A DNA stretch of 15,443 bases from CAYWNA01 sp964459305 (lineage in GTDB: Bacteria > Planctomycetota > Planctomycetia > Pirellulales > Pirellulaceae). Under the pieces are notes generated by a model that saw only the letters and a program-made list of their open reading frames with translations, had not been told where the DNA came from and searched no databases. A program made the translations under genes and the position numbers. Of this stretch, positions 7,838 through 15,034 are shown piece after piece. The stretch is taken from positions 1 to 15,443 of the forward strand of contig CAYWNA010000296.1 of the NCBI GenBank assembly GCA_964459305.1, read 5' to 3'. Each line of letters starts with the position of its first letter. Within the stretch, counting starts at the first letter, position 1.

Positions 7838-7854
7838 TCTAAGCACTGCTTAGA
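7838..7854. promoter_or_regulatory. perfect 17-bp palindrome, candidate operator
   Basis: TCTAAGCACTGCTTAGA is a perfect palindrome of two 8-bp arms around one central base. It sits in the divergent intergenic region, 61 bases before the ATG at 7915 and just downstream of a possible promoter. That size and position suit a dimeric transcription factor. No regulator gene is seen in the window. Confidence 0.45.
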
Positions 7855-7890
7855 CCGTGTGACGTGTTTTCGCATTTGACGCGAATATTT

Positions 7891-7917
7891 GGAGGCCAGC
7901 GGCGAATGGCTTAGATG
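7891..7917 (+). promoter_or_regulatory. strong Shine-Dalgarno with two-codon leader ORF
   Basis: GGAGG (7891-7895) is followed after 10 bases by ATG GCT TAG (7906-7914), an ORF of two codons. Its stop abuts another ATG at 7915, which is in frame with the esterase. The good ribosome-binding site thus serves the mini-ORF, while the ATG at 7915 could be reached by reinitiation. A third candidate start at 7969 has its own G-rich sequence 6 bases upstream. The arrangement is visible in the sequence; its function is inferred. Confidence 0.35.
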
Positions 7918-7968
7918 GGCGACAAGACGGCACTACACAAAGAAACCGACTGGTTTTGGGGGCTACAC

Positions 7969-9495
7969 ATGAGACCATTGGAAGCACTGCTTGCTGGAGT
8001 GCTGACGCTGTCGGCCATCTCCCTTTTCATTCCGTCGGCACGCAGATACCGATGGGTTCATCTGCTTCCGTCCTCTGCGATCCTCTTGAGTGGATTGCAA
8101 CTGTTGCTCGAAGGCTATCGTTGGCAGATGGTCCCCTTGTACTGCATTGCCGTCGTGCTGGTGCTCATGACGTCATCGAACTTGAAGTACGCTAAAGCAC
8201 GTCAGGCTGCATCCAGCCCGAAGAGAGCGAAGTGGTTGCGGCTGATCGGTTGCGTTCTCAACCTGTTTGCTCTCGGTCTCGCCGCTGCTCTTCCCGTTCT
8301 GTTTCCCCACTTGAGGCTCCCGAAGCCGTCCGGCCCGTATGCCGTGGGTACAACCAACCTGAACTTCGTTGACGAGACCCGTCCGGAAACCTTTACGCAT
8401 GACACCAGTGACCATCGGGAGCTATTCGCACGGGTCTGGTATCCCGCAAAGCCCCCTACCGGCAAGACTCCCGTTAGCTATTGCGAGAACGCGCACGAGA
8501 TCAGCCGTGCCTTGACGGACCCTACACCCATGCCTTCGTTCTTGTTTGAACACCTCGCCCTGACAGAGACTTGTTCGTACCGCGACGCGGAAATCGCTCC
8601 AGGAAAGGAACGATTTCCGGTTGTCATCTTCTCTCATGGCTACTGGGGTAGCGTTTCGCAATGCACCGCCCTCATGCAGGAACTTGCGAGCCACGGGTAT
8701 GTCGCTGTCAGTCTTGGACACCCGTACGAAACGCCGTACTTGATTCAACCAGACGGGCACATCAGGGCCTTCAATCCTCGGAACGAGGAATTTCGCCTCC
8801 GAGGTGTCGAGCGCGAGGCAGCGTACCCTGTCCAGCAACGGCTCACTGAGACGCGCGACCTGAACGAACTGGAAAACCTGATACGGGAGATATCTCGACT
8901 GCGTCCAAAGGGCATCGAGAGCGTCCGCATCTGGGCAGCGGATATTAGTTCGACCATCGATGAACTCGAAAGGATTAGCCTCGGCAACGAGACGTTTTCG
9001 GGACGGTTAGACCTGGAGCGAATCGCCGTAATGGGACATTCGTGCGGAGGCGCGGCTGCGGGCCAAGCGTGCCTGGATGACGAGCGGTGCAAAGCAGGTA
9101 TCAACATGGATGGGCTCCAATTGGGAGACATGCTGGACAAGAACCTGTCAAGGCCATTTCTACTCCTGCATCACGACAACGTCGGAGCGTTCAACAAGAC
9201 GCCGAATCTCATCTTTTTCCAGAGAGCGAAAGGTCCGGTCTATCTGATGAACATCGAGGGTACAGGACACTTGAGTTTCTCTGACGTGTCTTTCTACGGA
9301 AGAGCCAGTCTTTTCCGGCTGATGGCTCCCGTTGGCAAGATCGACGGCCAACGTTGCCACCGAATCGTATGCGAGCACGTGCTGGAATTTTTCGACCGCC
9401 ATCTCCGTGGCCGCGATGTGCGACTCTTGGACGGCACCGACGCTCAATATCCGGAAGTGGAGATATTGGCGCGAAACCCGGATAGCAGGAACTAG
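7969..9495 (+). CDS. membrane-anchored alpha/beta hydrolase, PAF-acetylhydrolase-like
   Basis: A protein of 508 residues from the ATG at 7969. That start is preferred because it opens with MRPLEALLAG, as I recall for related membrane hydrolases, and has GGGGG (7958-7962) 6 bases upstream. Starting at 7915 would add 18 hydrophilic residues and remains possible. Four membrane segments come first (about 6-22, 28-48, 54-69, 90-112). An alpha/beta hydrolase domain follows that resembles platelet-activating-factor acetylhydrolase and dienelactone-hydrolase types: oxyanion-hole region FSHGYWG (221-227), nucleophile elbow GHSCGG with Ser358, likely acid Asp381 (INMDG), and likely His434 (GTGHLS). The catalytic domain probably faces the periplasm and cleaves short-chain or oxidised phospholipid esters or similar substrates; the true substrate is not known. 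Forty-nine bases separate it from the methyltransferase-like gene, suggesting one transcript. Confidence 0.85.
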   Translation: MRPLEALLAGVLTLSAISLFIPSARRYRWVHLLPSSAILLSGLQLLLEGYRWQMVPLYCIAVVLVLMTSSNLKYAKARQAASSPKRAKWLRLIGCVLNLFALGLAAALPVLFPHLRLPKPSGPYAVGTTNLNFVDETRPETFTHDTSDHRELFARVWYPAKPPTGKTPVSYCENAHEISRALTDPTPMPSFLFEHLALTETCSYRDAEIAPGKERFPVVIFSHGYWGSVSQCTALMQELASHGYVAVSLGHPYETPYLIQPDGHIRAFNPRNEEFRLRGVEREAAYPVQQRLTETRDLNELENLIREISRLRPKGIESVRIWAADISSTIDELERISLGNETFSGRLDLERIAVMGHSCGGAAAGQACLDDERCKAGINMDGLQLGDMLDKNLSRPFLLLHHDNVGAFNKTPNLIFFQRAKGPVYLMNIEGTGHLSFSDVSFYGRASLFRLMAPVGKIDGQRCHRIVCEHVLEFFDRHLRGRDVRLLDGTDAQYPEVEILARNPDSRN

Positions 9496-9544
9496 ACGAA
9501 GCGCTCACGATAGATTTTCGAGACCACACGGCGCGAGGTGCGTC

Positions 9545-10045
9545 ATGAGTGTTACGACGCAACAGAAACAGCCTGTCGGCTGGCTTTGGGTTGCGGCAGC
9601 TTTTTCCGCGGCCGTTCTGGTAACTCAATGGCTGCTGGAACGAGGCGTGAATCCCTATTTTCGCGCTGCCGGAATTGTCTGTTTGGTGCTGTCTCCGATC
9701 TTCATCTTTCCGCCGTTTCTGGTTCTTATGCGCTACGGCAAGCCCCGGCGTGGACAGCCATACTACTGCACGACGGCAGTCGTTGACCGCGGCGTGTACT
9801 CGATCGTTCGGCACCCTCAGTACGTTGGCTATGTGCTCCTCACACTGGGATTCGCCGCTCTGTCCCAGCACACGCTCACCTCGATCCTCGCAGTCTGCTC
9901 CGCGGGTGCATTCTACGTTCAATCGCTCAAAGAGGAGACGCTCTTCCGGAAACAGCTAGGCCGGGACTATTCAGCGTACATGCGGCGAGTTCCCAGGTTT
10001 AACTTCCTTGCCGGTTTCCTTCGCTACCTGGTCTCACGAGTATGA
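9545..10045 (+). CDS. isoprenylcysteine carboxyl methyltransferase / phospholipid methyltransferase family membrane protein
   Basis: A 166-residue membrane protein. The ATG at 9545 has GAGG 6 bases upstream (9535-9538). The frame is open further upstream, but only inside the preceding gene. It has about four membrane segments (11-31, 41-62, 94-106, 110-126). The C-terminal half carries the family signature: GVYSIVRHPQYVGY (83-96), where RHPxYxG helps bind S-adenosylmethionine, then KEETLF (129-134) and GRDYSAYMRRVPRF (139-152). Members methylate carboxyl groups of isoprenylated substrates or phospholipid head groups; many bacterial ones have no known substrate, and I cannot say which this is. 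It follows the esterase closely and is followed by a terminator-like hairpin, so the two genes probably form an operon. Confidence 0.85.
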   Translation: MSVTTQQKQPVGWLWVAAAFSAAVLVTQWLLERGVNPYFRAAGIVCLVLSPIFIFPPFLVLMRYGKPRRGQPYYCTTAVVDRGVYSIVRHPQYVGYVLLTLGFAALSQHTLTSILAVCSAGAFYVQSLKEETLFRKQLGRDYSAYMRRVPRFNFLAGFLRYLVSRV

Positions 10046-10053
10046 CGAGTTCG

Positions 10054-10080
10054 CAAGGCCGCGTCTTGACCGCGGCCTTG
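10054..10080 (+). terminator. terminator-like hairpin after the methyltransferase-like gene
   Basis: CAAGGCCGCG (10054-10063) and CGCGGCCTTG (10071-10080) form a perfect 10-bp stem with a 7-base loop, starting 8 bases after the stop codon at 10045. The position suits transcription termination. No T run follows, so it could instead be a factor-dependent terminator or an RNA-stabilising structure. Confidence 0.5.
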
Positions 10081-10104
10081 AGCGACCGTACAAAATGACT
10101 TGCT

Positions 10105-10125
10105 GCAGGTCCGGCTTAGACCTGC
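10105..10125. repeat. short perfect inverted repeat before the ceramidase-like gene
   Basis: GCAGGTC (10105-10111) and GACCTGC (10119-10125) are perfect inverted copies around a 7-base loop. It lies 41 bases before the ATG of the ceramidase-like gene, so it could be an operator or a leader hairpin. Short repeats like this also arise by chance in GC-rich DNA. Confidence 0.3.
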
Positions 10126-10166
10126 GCGAACCGTTACACCTAACCCTTCCTACTTCGAGGCCCACC

Positions 10167-11621
10167 ATGAAACACACATTTTTCTTACTCGCGTCTTTCA
10201 GTGTTCTTTGTCTCCCGTGCCTTGCCGCGGAGAAGGATACTCCGAAACTCCGCGCCGGGGCGGCGGAGGTGGACATCACGCCGAAGCAGTTTCCGCTCAA
10301 CATGCCGGGCCTGTTCAGGGCCCGAATGGTTGAACGCGTGCATGATCCGCTCTATGCCCGCGCTCTGGTGCTCGATGACGGCGAAACCACTTTGGCCATG
10401 GTGGTCGTCGACAATATTGGAGTGCCGCAGGACGTGAGTGACGAAGCCAAGGACATCGCCTCGAGGGAATGCGGTATCGCCGTGGAGAAAATGCTGGTGG
10501 CGTCCACCCATACGCACACCGCTCCGCACTCGAATATCAAGCAGGGCCCGCCGCCCGCCGTGGCGTATCGGAAGCTTGTCGTGGCAGGCATCGCGGACTC
10601 CATTGTCCGCGCGCACGCCGCGCTGCGTCCCGCCGGCGTGGGCGCCGCCGCGAGCGCCTTGCCGGAAGAGGTGTCCTGTCGCCGCTGGTTTCTCAAGCCG
10701 GGCAAGATGACGCCGAATCCGTTTGGCCAGATGGACAAGGTAAAGATGAACCCCCCTCGGAGTCCCGAAGTCCTCGACCGTCCTGCCGGCCCCACCGATC
10801 CCGATGTGACCATCCTCTCGGTGCAGGACGCCAAGTCGGCCAAGCCACTGGCGCTGTTGGCCAACTACTCGCTGCACTACGTGGGCCACGTGCCCGACGG
10901 CATGATCTCTGCCGATTACTTCGGCGAGTTTGCGCGACTGATGCAGTCCCGCGTGGGTGACGGAGGTTTTGTGGCCATGATGTCCAACGGCACTTCCGGC
11001 GACATCAACAACATTCCCTTCCTCGTGAAGCGCCCGCCGCGCAAGCCTTTTGAGCAGATTCAGGTCGTCGCCAAGAAGGCCGCCGAGGCCGCCTGGCGCG
11101 CACACGACACGATTGCCACCCATCGCCAGGACGCGCGCCTGGGCATGATCCAGCGCGAGGTGACCGTCGGGCGGCGTCGCCCCACGGACCAAGAGATCGC
11201 AGCGGCGGAGGCCGTGCTCGCTGTCAAAGATCAGGCCGAGCGCGACAAGCTTCCGCGTCTAGCCGAAAACTACGCGCGTCGCACGCTTTCGCTCGCCAGA
11301 GCTTCTGAGTGTGTGACCGTGCTGGTGCAGGCGCTGCACATTGGGGACTTCGCCGTATGTACCCTTCCGTTCGAGGTGTTTGCCGAAATCGGCCTCGATC
11401 TGAAGAAACGCAGCCCCTTCCCGCGCACCATGGTCGTTAGTCTCGCCAACGGGACCAACGGCTATCTACCCACGCCCGAGCAGCACGAACTCGGCGGCTA
11501 CGAAACCTGGATGGGCACCAGTCGAGTGGAGAAAGACGCCTCCGTGATCCTCACCGACAACCTCGTCGAAATGCTCAACGATTTGCATAAGGCCGCGGCA
11601 AAAAATAACACCGCCGGATAG
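10167..11621 (+). CDS. neutral/alkaline ceramidase-like exported protein
   Basis: A 484-residue protein. The ATG at 10167 has GAGG 6 bases upstream and gives a signal peptide (MKHTFFLLASFSVLCLPCLA); the longer frame to 10008 overlaps the preceding gene and lacks such an N-terminus. The sequence follows the neutral/alkaline non-lysosomal ceramidase family: GAAEVDITP (31-39) at the start of the mature domain, STHTHTAP (113-120) with the zinc-binding histidine pair, NYSLHYVG (233-240) with a further likely zinc ligand, SNGTSGDINN (273-282) at the active-site loop, and NGTNGYLPTPEQHELGGYE near the C-terminus. True ceramidases split the amide bond of ceramide to sphingosine and fatty acid. Bacterial proteins of this shorter type, without the C-terminal Ig-like domain of full-length enzymes, are common in planctomycetes and their substrates are mostly unknown. 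It would act outside the cytoplasm. Confidence 0.9.
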   Translation: MKHTFFLLASFSVLCLPCLAAEKDTPKLRAGAAEVDITPKQFPLNMPGLFRARMVERVHDPLYARALVLDDGETTLAMVVVDNIGVPQDVSDEAKDIASRECGIAVEKMLVASTHTHTAPHSNIKQGPPPAVAYRKLVVAGIADSIVRAHAALRPAGVGAAASALPEEVSCRRWFLKPGKMTPNPFGQMDKVKMNPPRSPEVLDRPAGPTDPDVTILSVQDAKSAKPLALLANYSLHYVGHVPDGMISADYFGEFARLMQSRVGDGGFVAMMSNGTSGDINNIPFLVKRPPRKPFEQIQVVAKKAAEAAWRAHDTIATHRQDARLGMIQREVTVGRRRPTDQEIAAAEAVLAVKDQAERDKLPRLAENYARRTLSLARASECVTVLVQALHIGDFAVCTLPFEVFAEIGLDLKKRSPFPRTMVVSLANGTNGYLPTPEQHELGGYETWMGTSRVEKDASVILTDNLVEMLNDLHKAAAKNNTAG

Positions 11622-11655
11622 GCATGTTCGCAGCCGGGAAGGAGAGGCAACCCGT

Positions 11656-11785
11656 TCTGAGAACATGTTTTGAAACTCAAAGTAGCAGGCACAGTCCCTG
11701 TGCCGTCCGCCCAAACTACAGGGTTTCGGCGAAGAGTTGCGGCACTCGGAGAGTGCCTACTACCATTTCAAAACACGTTCTGAGA
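11656..11785. mobile_element. MITE-like element with terminal inverted repeats
   Basis: The ends 11656-11675 (TCTGAGAACATGTTTTGAAA) and 11766-11785 are inverted copies with 18 of 20 positions matching. Inside, GTAGCAGGCAC (11682-11692) pairs with 11753-11763 with one mismatch. There are two small perfect hairpins: GGCACAG/CTGTGCC (11688-11704) and GGCACTC/GAGTGCC (11741-11757). The whole of about 130 bp has no coding capacity and could fold into one long cruciform. This is the structure of a miniature inverted-repeat element, and similar sequences occur between genes in planctomycetes as far as I recall. No clear target duplication is visible. It sits between the ceramidase-like and dimethylformamidase-like genes and may act as a terminator for the first. 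Confidence 0.75.
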
Positions 11786-11846
11786 TGAATCCGTCATCCA
11801 ACGCCGATCACCGATAACAACACGAAAACCCGCTAGGAGATGCATA

Positions 11847-13409
11847 ATGGGTACTGTGCAACGAGACCAGATTACACGACGCGGGCTCCTCAGGGGCGCG
11901 GCGGCAGTGTCAGCGCTGGCCTTTGCCTGCACCGTCGCTCTGCCCAACAACGTTTCCGGAGAACAGACCGCGGCCGCGCCCAACCTGATTCAGCGGGAAA
12001 ACGCCCGCGAGGGCGCCACCGACTGGCAGCTCACTCGCGTCCGCGTGGACAAGTCCGGCGGTTGCCGGAACGTCGCGATCGAAGGCTATTGTTCCAAGCA
12101 GAGTGTGGCCGCGGGCGAGAAGCTGCAAATCATGGTCTCCACCCAGCCGGCCGAGAAATTCCACATCGAGATCTTCCGCACCGGCTACTACGGCGGCCGC
12201 GGGGCGAGGCTGATGACCACGTTGGGACCGTTTGAAGGCCAGCCCCAGCCCGTGCCCACGCCCAACGAGCGGACCCTGCACGAATGCCGCTGGGAACCGG
12301 CCACCGAGTTGACGATCCCAGCCGGCTGGCCAAGCGGTGTCTATCTCGGCCGGCTCACCACACTTCCGCCGAAAGATGAACGGCCCTATTGGCAAAGCTA
12401 CGTGATCTTCATCGTTCACGACGAGCGTCCGGCCGATGTGCTCTTTCAATGCAGCGACAACACTTGGCAAGCCTACAATGGCTGGCCCTTCAAGTCTTCC
12501 GTCTACACGCATCCCAAAGGCGGCCAGGGCCCCTGGGCCGATGTGAGCTTCGATCGGCCCTACGGGCGCGAGGCCCAGTATTCGGGCATTGTCAATGACC
12601 CGCTCTCGGTCGGCTCCGGCGGTTACTTGACGTTCGAGTTTCCCTTGGCTTACTGGCTGGAACAGCAGGGTTACGACGTCAGCTATTGCTCCAACAGCGA
12701 CATGATTGCTCCCGATCGCGGATTGAAGTGCAAAGCCTTCCTGAGCGTGGGCCACGACGAGTATTGGGACATCCGCCAGTACCATAACGTGGTGAAGATG
12801 CGCGATGCAGGAGTGAATCTGCTGTTCCTTTCGGGCAACTCCGTCTGCTGGGTCAGTCCGTTCAAGTCCAGCAGCGACGGGCGCGCCAACCGCATCATCT
12901 TCCGTGGCGGGCCGTACGGCGGATCGCACGAGTGGGCCGAGAGTCGCAACGAGAGACACGGCCCCTTCCCAGAGCGCGGCCCCGACGAGGGCTACCTGAT
13001 GGGCGCCCGGAACCATCGTATCGTCAACGGCGGCGGCGATTGGATCTGCGTGAAGCCCGAACACTGGATCTTTGCCGGCACCCAGATGAAGCAGGGGGAC
13101 AGTGTGCCAGGGCTGATCGGTTGGGAGTACCACGGCGACCCGCCCACGGACTTGCCCGGGTTGGAAATCGTCGGGCAAGGTACGGCTTGGCAGGGAGGCG
13201 TGAAGCCTTCGCCGTGGGTGGCCACGATCTATCCCGGTCCCAAAGGAAACTACGTGTTCAACGCCTCCACAATCTTCTGGGCGCAAGGCCTGAGCATGCC
13301 GCCGGGCCACACACTGCCCTGGTCGCACTGGAGCCGGCCCCACGGCCCGGACTCGCGCGTGCAACAGATAACCCGCAACCTGCTAACACGGGCGGGCTGC
13401 CTGCCTTGA
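11847..13409 (+). CDS. Tat-exported N,N-dimethylformamidase beta subunit-like protein
   Basis: A 520-residue protein. The ATG at 11847 is preceded by AGGAGA (11835-11840) at 6 bases. The N-terminus has a twin-arginine signal (TRRGLLRGAAAVSALAFA, 10-27). The body matches the large-subunit domain of N,N-dimethylformamidase: IEIFRTGYYGGRGAR (107-121), GWPSGVYLGRL (160-170), TWQAYNGW (206-213), SFDRPYG (234-240), GHDEYW (302-307) and FLSGN (327-331). The best-studied enzyme uses a mononuclear iron held by tyrosines and a glutamate to hydrolyse dimethylformamide. Here the chain is shorter than that subunit (about 760 residues), no small-subunit gene is nearby, and the protein is exported, so the natural substrate is probably another amide or a sugar derivative. 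The iron ligands cannot be assigned by eye. It lies 225 bases after the ceramidase-like gene. Confidence 0.85.
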   Translation: MGTVQRDQITRRGLLRGAAAVSALAFACTVALPNNVSGEQTAAAPNLIQRENAREGATDWQLTRVRVDKSGGCRNVAIEGYCSKQSVAAGEKLQIMVSTQPAEKFHIEIFRTGYYGGRGARLMTTLGPFEGQPQPVPTPNERTLHECRWEPATELTIPAGWPSGVYLGRLTTLPPKDERPYWQSYVIFIVHDERPADVLFQCSDNTWQAYNGWPFKSSVYTHPKGGQGPWADVSFDRPYGREAQYSGIVNDPLSVGSGGYLTFEFPLAYWLEQQGYDVSYCSNSDMIAPDRGLKCKAFLSVGHDEYWDIRQYHNVVKMRDAGVNLLFLSGNSVCWVSPFKSSSDGRANRIIFRGGPYGGSHEWAESRNERHGPFPERGPDEGYLMGARNHRIVNGGGDWICVKPEHWIFAGTQMKQGDSVPGLIGWEYHGDPPTDLPGLEIVGQGTAWQGGVKPSPWVATIYPGPKGNYVFNASTIFWAQGLSMPPGHTLPWSHWSRPHGPDSRVQQITRNLLTRAGCLP

Positions 13410-13478
13410 TGTAGCGAAGAATTGAAAACAGACGTAGTGCTCCGTCAACCTTGCTTTGCACCATACGATATTGTGCGG

Positions 13479-14582
13479 CTACTTAAGGTCATAACCTGCA
13501 GGGACATCCACCTTGGGATCGAAAGAAAGATAAGGGAAGGCGACAGCATGCTTTGCCAGCGTACGAATGTCCTCTGGAATTAAGATGCCTTGATTCTGAG
13601 GTGGGTCAAATCCTTTCCAATGATGTCCGAGATTATATGACATGATAGAGTCGTTCGTTTGCATGCTGTAGCCATAGTTCTTTACATGGATAAGACCGAA
13701 ACTGTGTCCAAGTTCATGCTGCAAAGTGGATTGAAAATTGGTGTTTCTATTCAGAGCGAAGCTGGACATCATCACTAGCCCACCCCCTAGGCCAACATTT
13801 CCATTGATCGGCCGACCACCACCCAGAGGGTACAGTTCGTGAGGGTTGATGAGTATCACAACCAACACATAGGGACAGTTGAAACCGTTCACGTCAAGTT
13901 TCGCCATCACCTCTTGAAGGTACTTTGATGCGCCTCTGTCGGCTTCGTTGCGGTAGTACTCGAGTGGATGGGGGGAGCGGTATTCTAAGAGACGTTTTGA
14001 TAACGAAAACGTATCTCTGTCGCAGAGCATCTGTCGATAACGCGTCTGAGCAATTTCCAAATGCCTACGGAGTAGATCCCTTTCAGATTGCGTCGGGGCG
14101 GCTTGATCTTGAGGAATGAAGAAGACAGGTAGTACGGTTACGGATTCCAAGTAGGTCAGGAGCGTACCATGATGCAACGCGACAACTTCAAGGTTAGGGT
14201 GTCGTTCAGTATTCCATCGGAAATTGCCTACGGCGGCAGCACCGTTCCATGCCGGTTCGTGACCGACCCGTTTGCCATCCCAATAGAGCTCGTATCCAAT
14301 ACCTGATACGACGATGGCCTCTCCACGATAAAAACCCTGCAAAATGCGCTCAGAGAATTGCTCCTTCAATCCAAGCAAGTCTGCCAATGCCCTCCGGCTT
14401 GTCCATTGTGGTTCATGCCTATGTATCTCCCCGTCCAGATAGACTTCATAGCCACTGCCGCGTAATGGTAGCGCACTCTCGCCCTCCGCAAAGCAGACAT
14501 TTGTTGTTACACGTGCAGCAATGAACATGACGAGGCTCAGCAGGGATGCATGGATCGCTTTGTGGGATGTGATCTTGATCAT
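13479..14582 (-). CDS. secreted metzincin-type zinc metalloprotease with duplicated N-terminal module
   Basis: A 367-residue protein. The ATG at 14582 has AGGAG 5 bases upstream (plus 14588-14592), and a signal peptide follows (hydrophobic 12-25, cleavage near residue 32). The catalytic motif HELGHSFGLIH (289-299) gives three zinc-binding histidines and the general-base Glu290. SIMSYN (312-317) is a fitting Met-turn, so this is a metzincin. Before it, residues 42-60 and 94-112 are two copies of one module (consensus GxGYExYxDGxxxxHEPxW, 11 of 19 identical, 52 residues apart), perhaps a propeptide or a binding unit. The gene is clearly less GC-rich than its neighbours: 38% and 50% in two 60-base samples, against 68% in a sample of the dimethylformamidase-like gene. 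That suggests transfer. It converges on that gene with a 69-base gap. The protein substrate is unknown. Confidence 0.85.
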   Translation of the reverse strand: MIKITSHKAIHASLLSLVMFIAARVTTNVCFAEGESALPLRGSGYEVYLDGEIHRHEPQWTSRRALADLLGLKEQFSERILQGFYRGEAIVVSGIGYELYWDGKRVGHEPAWNGAAAVGNFRWNTERHPNLEVVALHHGTLLTYLESVTVLPVFFIPQDQAAPTQSERDLLRRHLEIAQTRYRQMLCDRDTFSLSKRLLEYRSPHPLEYYRNEADRGASKYLQEVMAKLDVNGFNCPYVLVVILINPHELYPLGGGRPINGNVGLGGGLVMMSSFALNRNTNFQSTLQHELGHSFGLIHVKNYGYSMQTNDSIMSYNLGHHWKGFDPPQNQGILIPEDIRTLAKHAVAFPYLSFDPKVDVPAGYDLK

Positions 14583-14619
14583 GAACTCTCCTCTGACATT
14601 AAAGTGTCGCGTTTTCGAG

Positions 14620-14650
14620 GCTGAGAGAACGTGGATATCAGTCTCTCAGC
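14620..14650 (-). terminator. hairpin between the small membrane protein and the metalloprotease
   Basis: GCTGAGAG (14620-14627) and CTCTCAGC (14643-14650) form a perfect 8-bp stem with a 15-base loop. On the minus strand it lies just after the stop of the small membrane protein and 38 bases before the metalloprotease start. It could terminate the first or modulate the second. There is no T run. Confidence 0.3.
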
Positions 14651-14659
14651 GTGTCTGTT

Positions 14660-15034
14660 TCAGAAGGGGATATCGAATCCATCATCCGCGCTGTCGTGCA
14701 TTGCCGGCGCAGCCGAGCGTTCGATCATCCCTTCACGGGGCGGTGCTTTCCGTCGGGATCTGGTTCTGGCCTTCCGCTGCCCGATGATACCAATGGCGGC
14801 CGCTGCCATGGCGAGCGTACTGACCGCGAAGGAGCGAATCGGCGCGGCGAGTATTAGCACGCCGCAGCCCACAAACAGCAGTCCGGCGGCAAAGACAAAG
14901 TAGCCTTTCCAGGCGACGCCCGCTTCAGGCACGGCGTTCTCGATCAACGGTTTGCCGGCATAGAATGCGGCGAAGTAACCGACCGCTACAAAAACAACCC
15001 CGCCAATCAACGTGCCAAGCAGACCGTTCTTCAT
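14660..15034 (-). CDS. small membrane protein of unknown function
   Basis: A 124-residue protein. The ATG at 15034 is chosen because GGGAGG lies about 7 bases upstream on the minus strand; the frame is open for another 114 codons upstream, but those residues look non-coding. There are two or three membrane segments: about 4-26, 45-64 and 68-86. The C-terminal tail faces the cytoplasm if the positive-inside rule holds; it begins with a basic stretch (QRKARTRSRRK, 86-96) and ends acidic (DSADDGFDIPF, 114-124). I do not recognise the family. The metalloprotease gene follows on the same strand after 77 bases, which makes co-transcription possible, though the base composition of the two differs. 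Confidence 0.7.
   Translation of the reverse strand: MKNGLLGTLIGGVVFVAVGYFAAFYAGKPLIENAVPEAGVAWKGYFVFAAGLLFVGCGVLILAAPIRSFAVSTLAMAAAAIGIIGQRKARTRSRRKAPPREGMIERSAAPAMHDSADDGFDIPF

Noticed and set aside
10185..11192. Minus-strand open frame of 335 codons
   Set aside because: It is antisense to the ceramidase-like gene, which has clear motifs; the antisense product is histidine- and glycine-rich with no domain.
11910..13364. Minus-strand open frame of 484 codons
   Set aside because: It is antisense to the dimethylformamidase-like gene, with no recognisable motif, signal or ribosome-binding site, so it is a codon-bias shadow.
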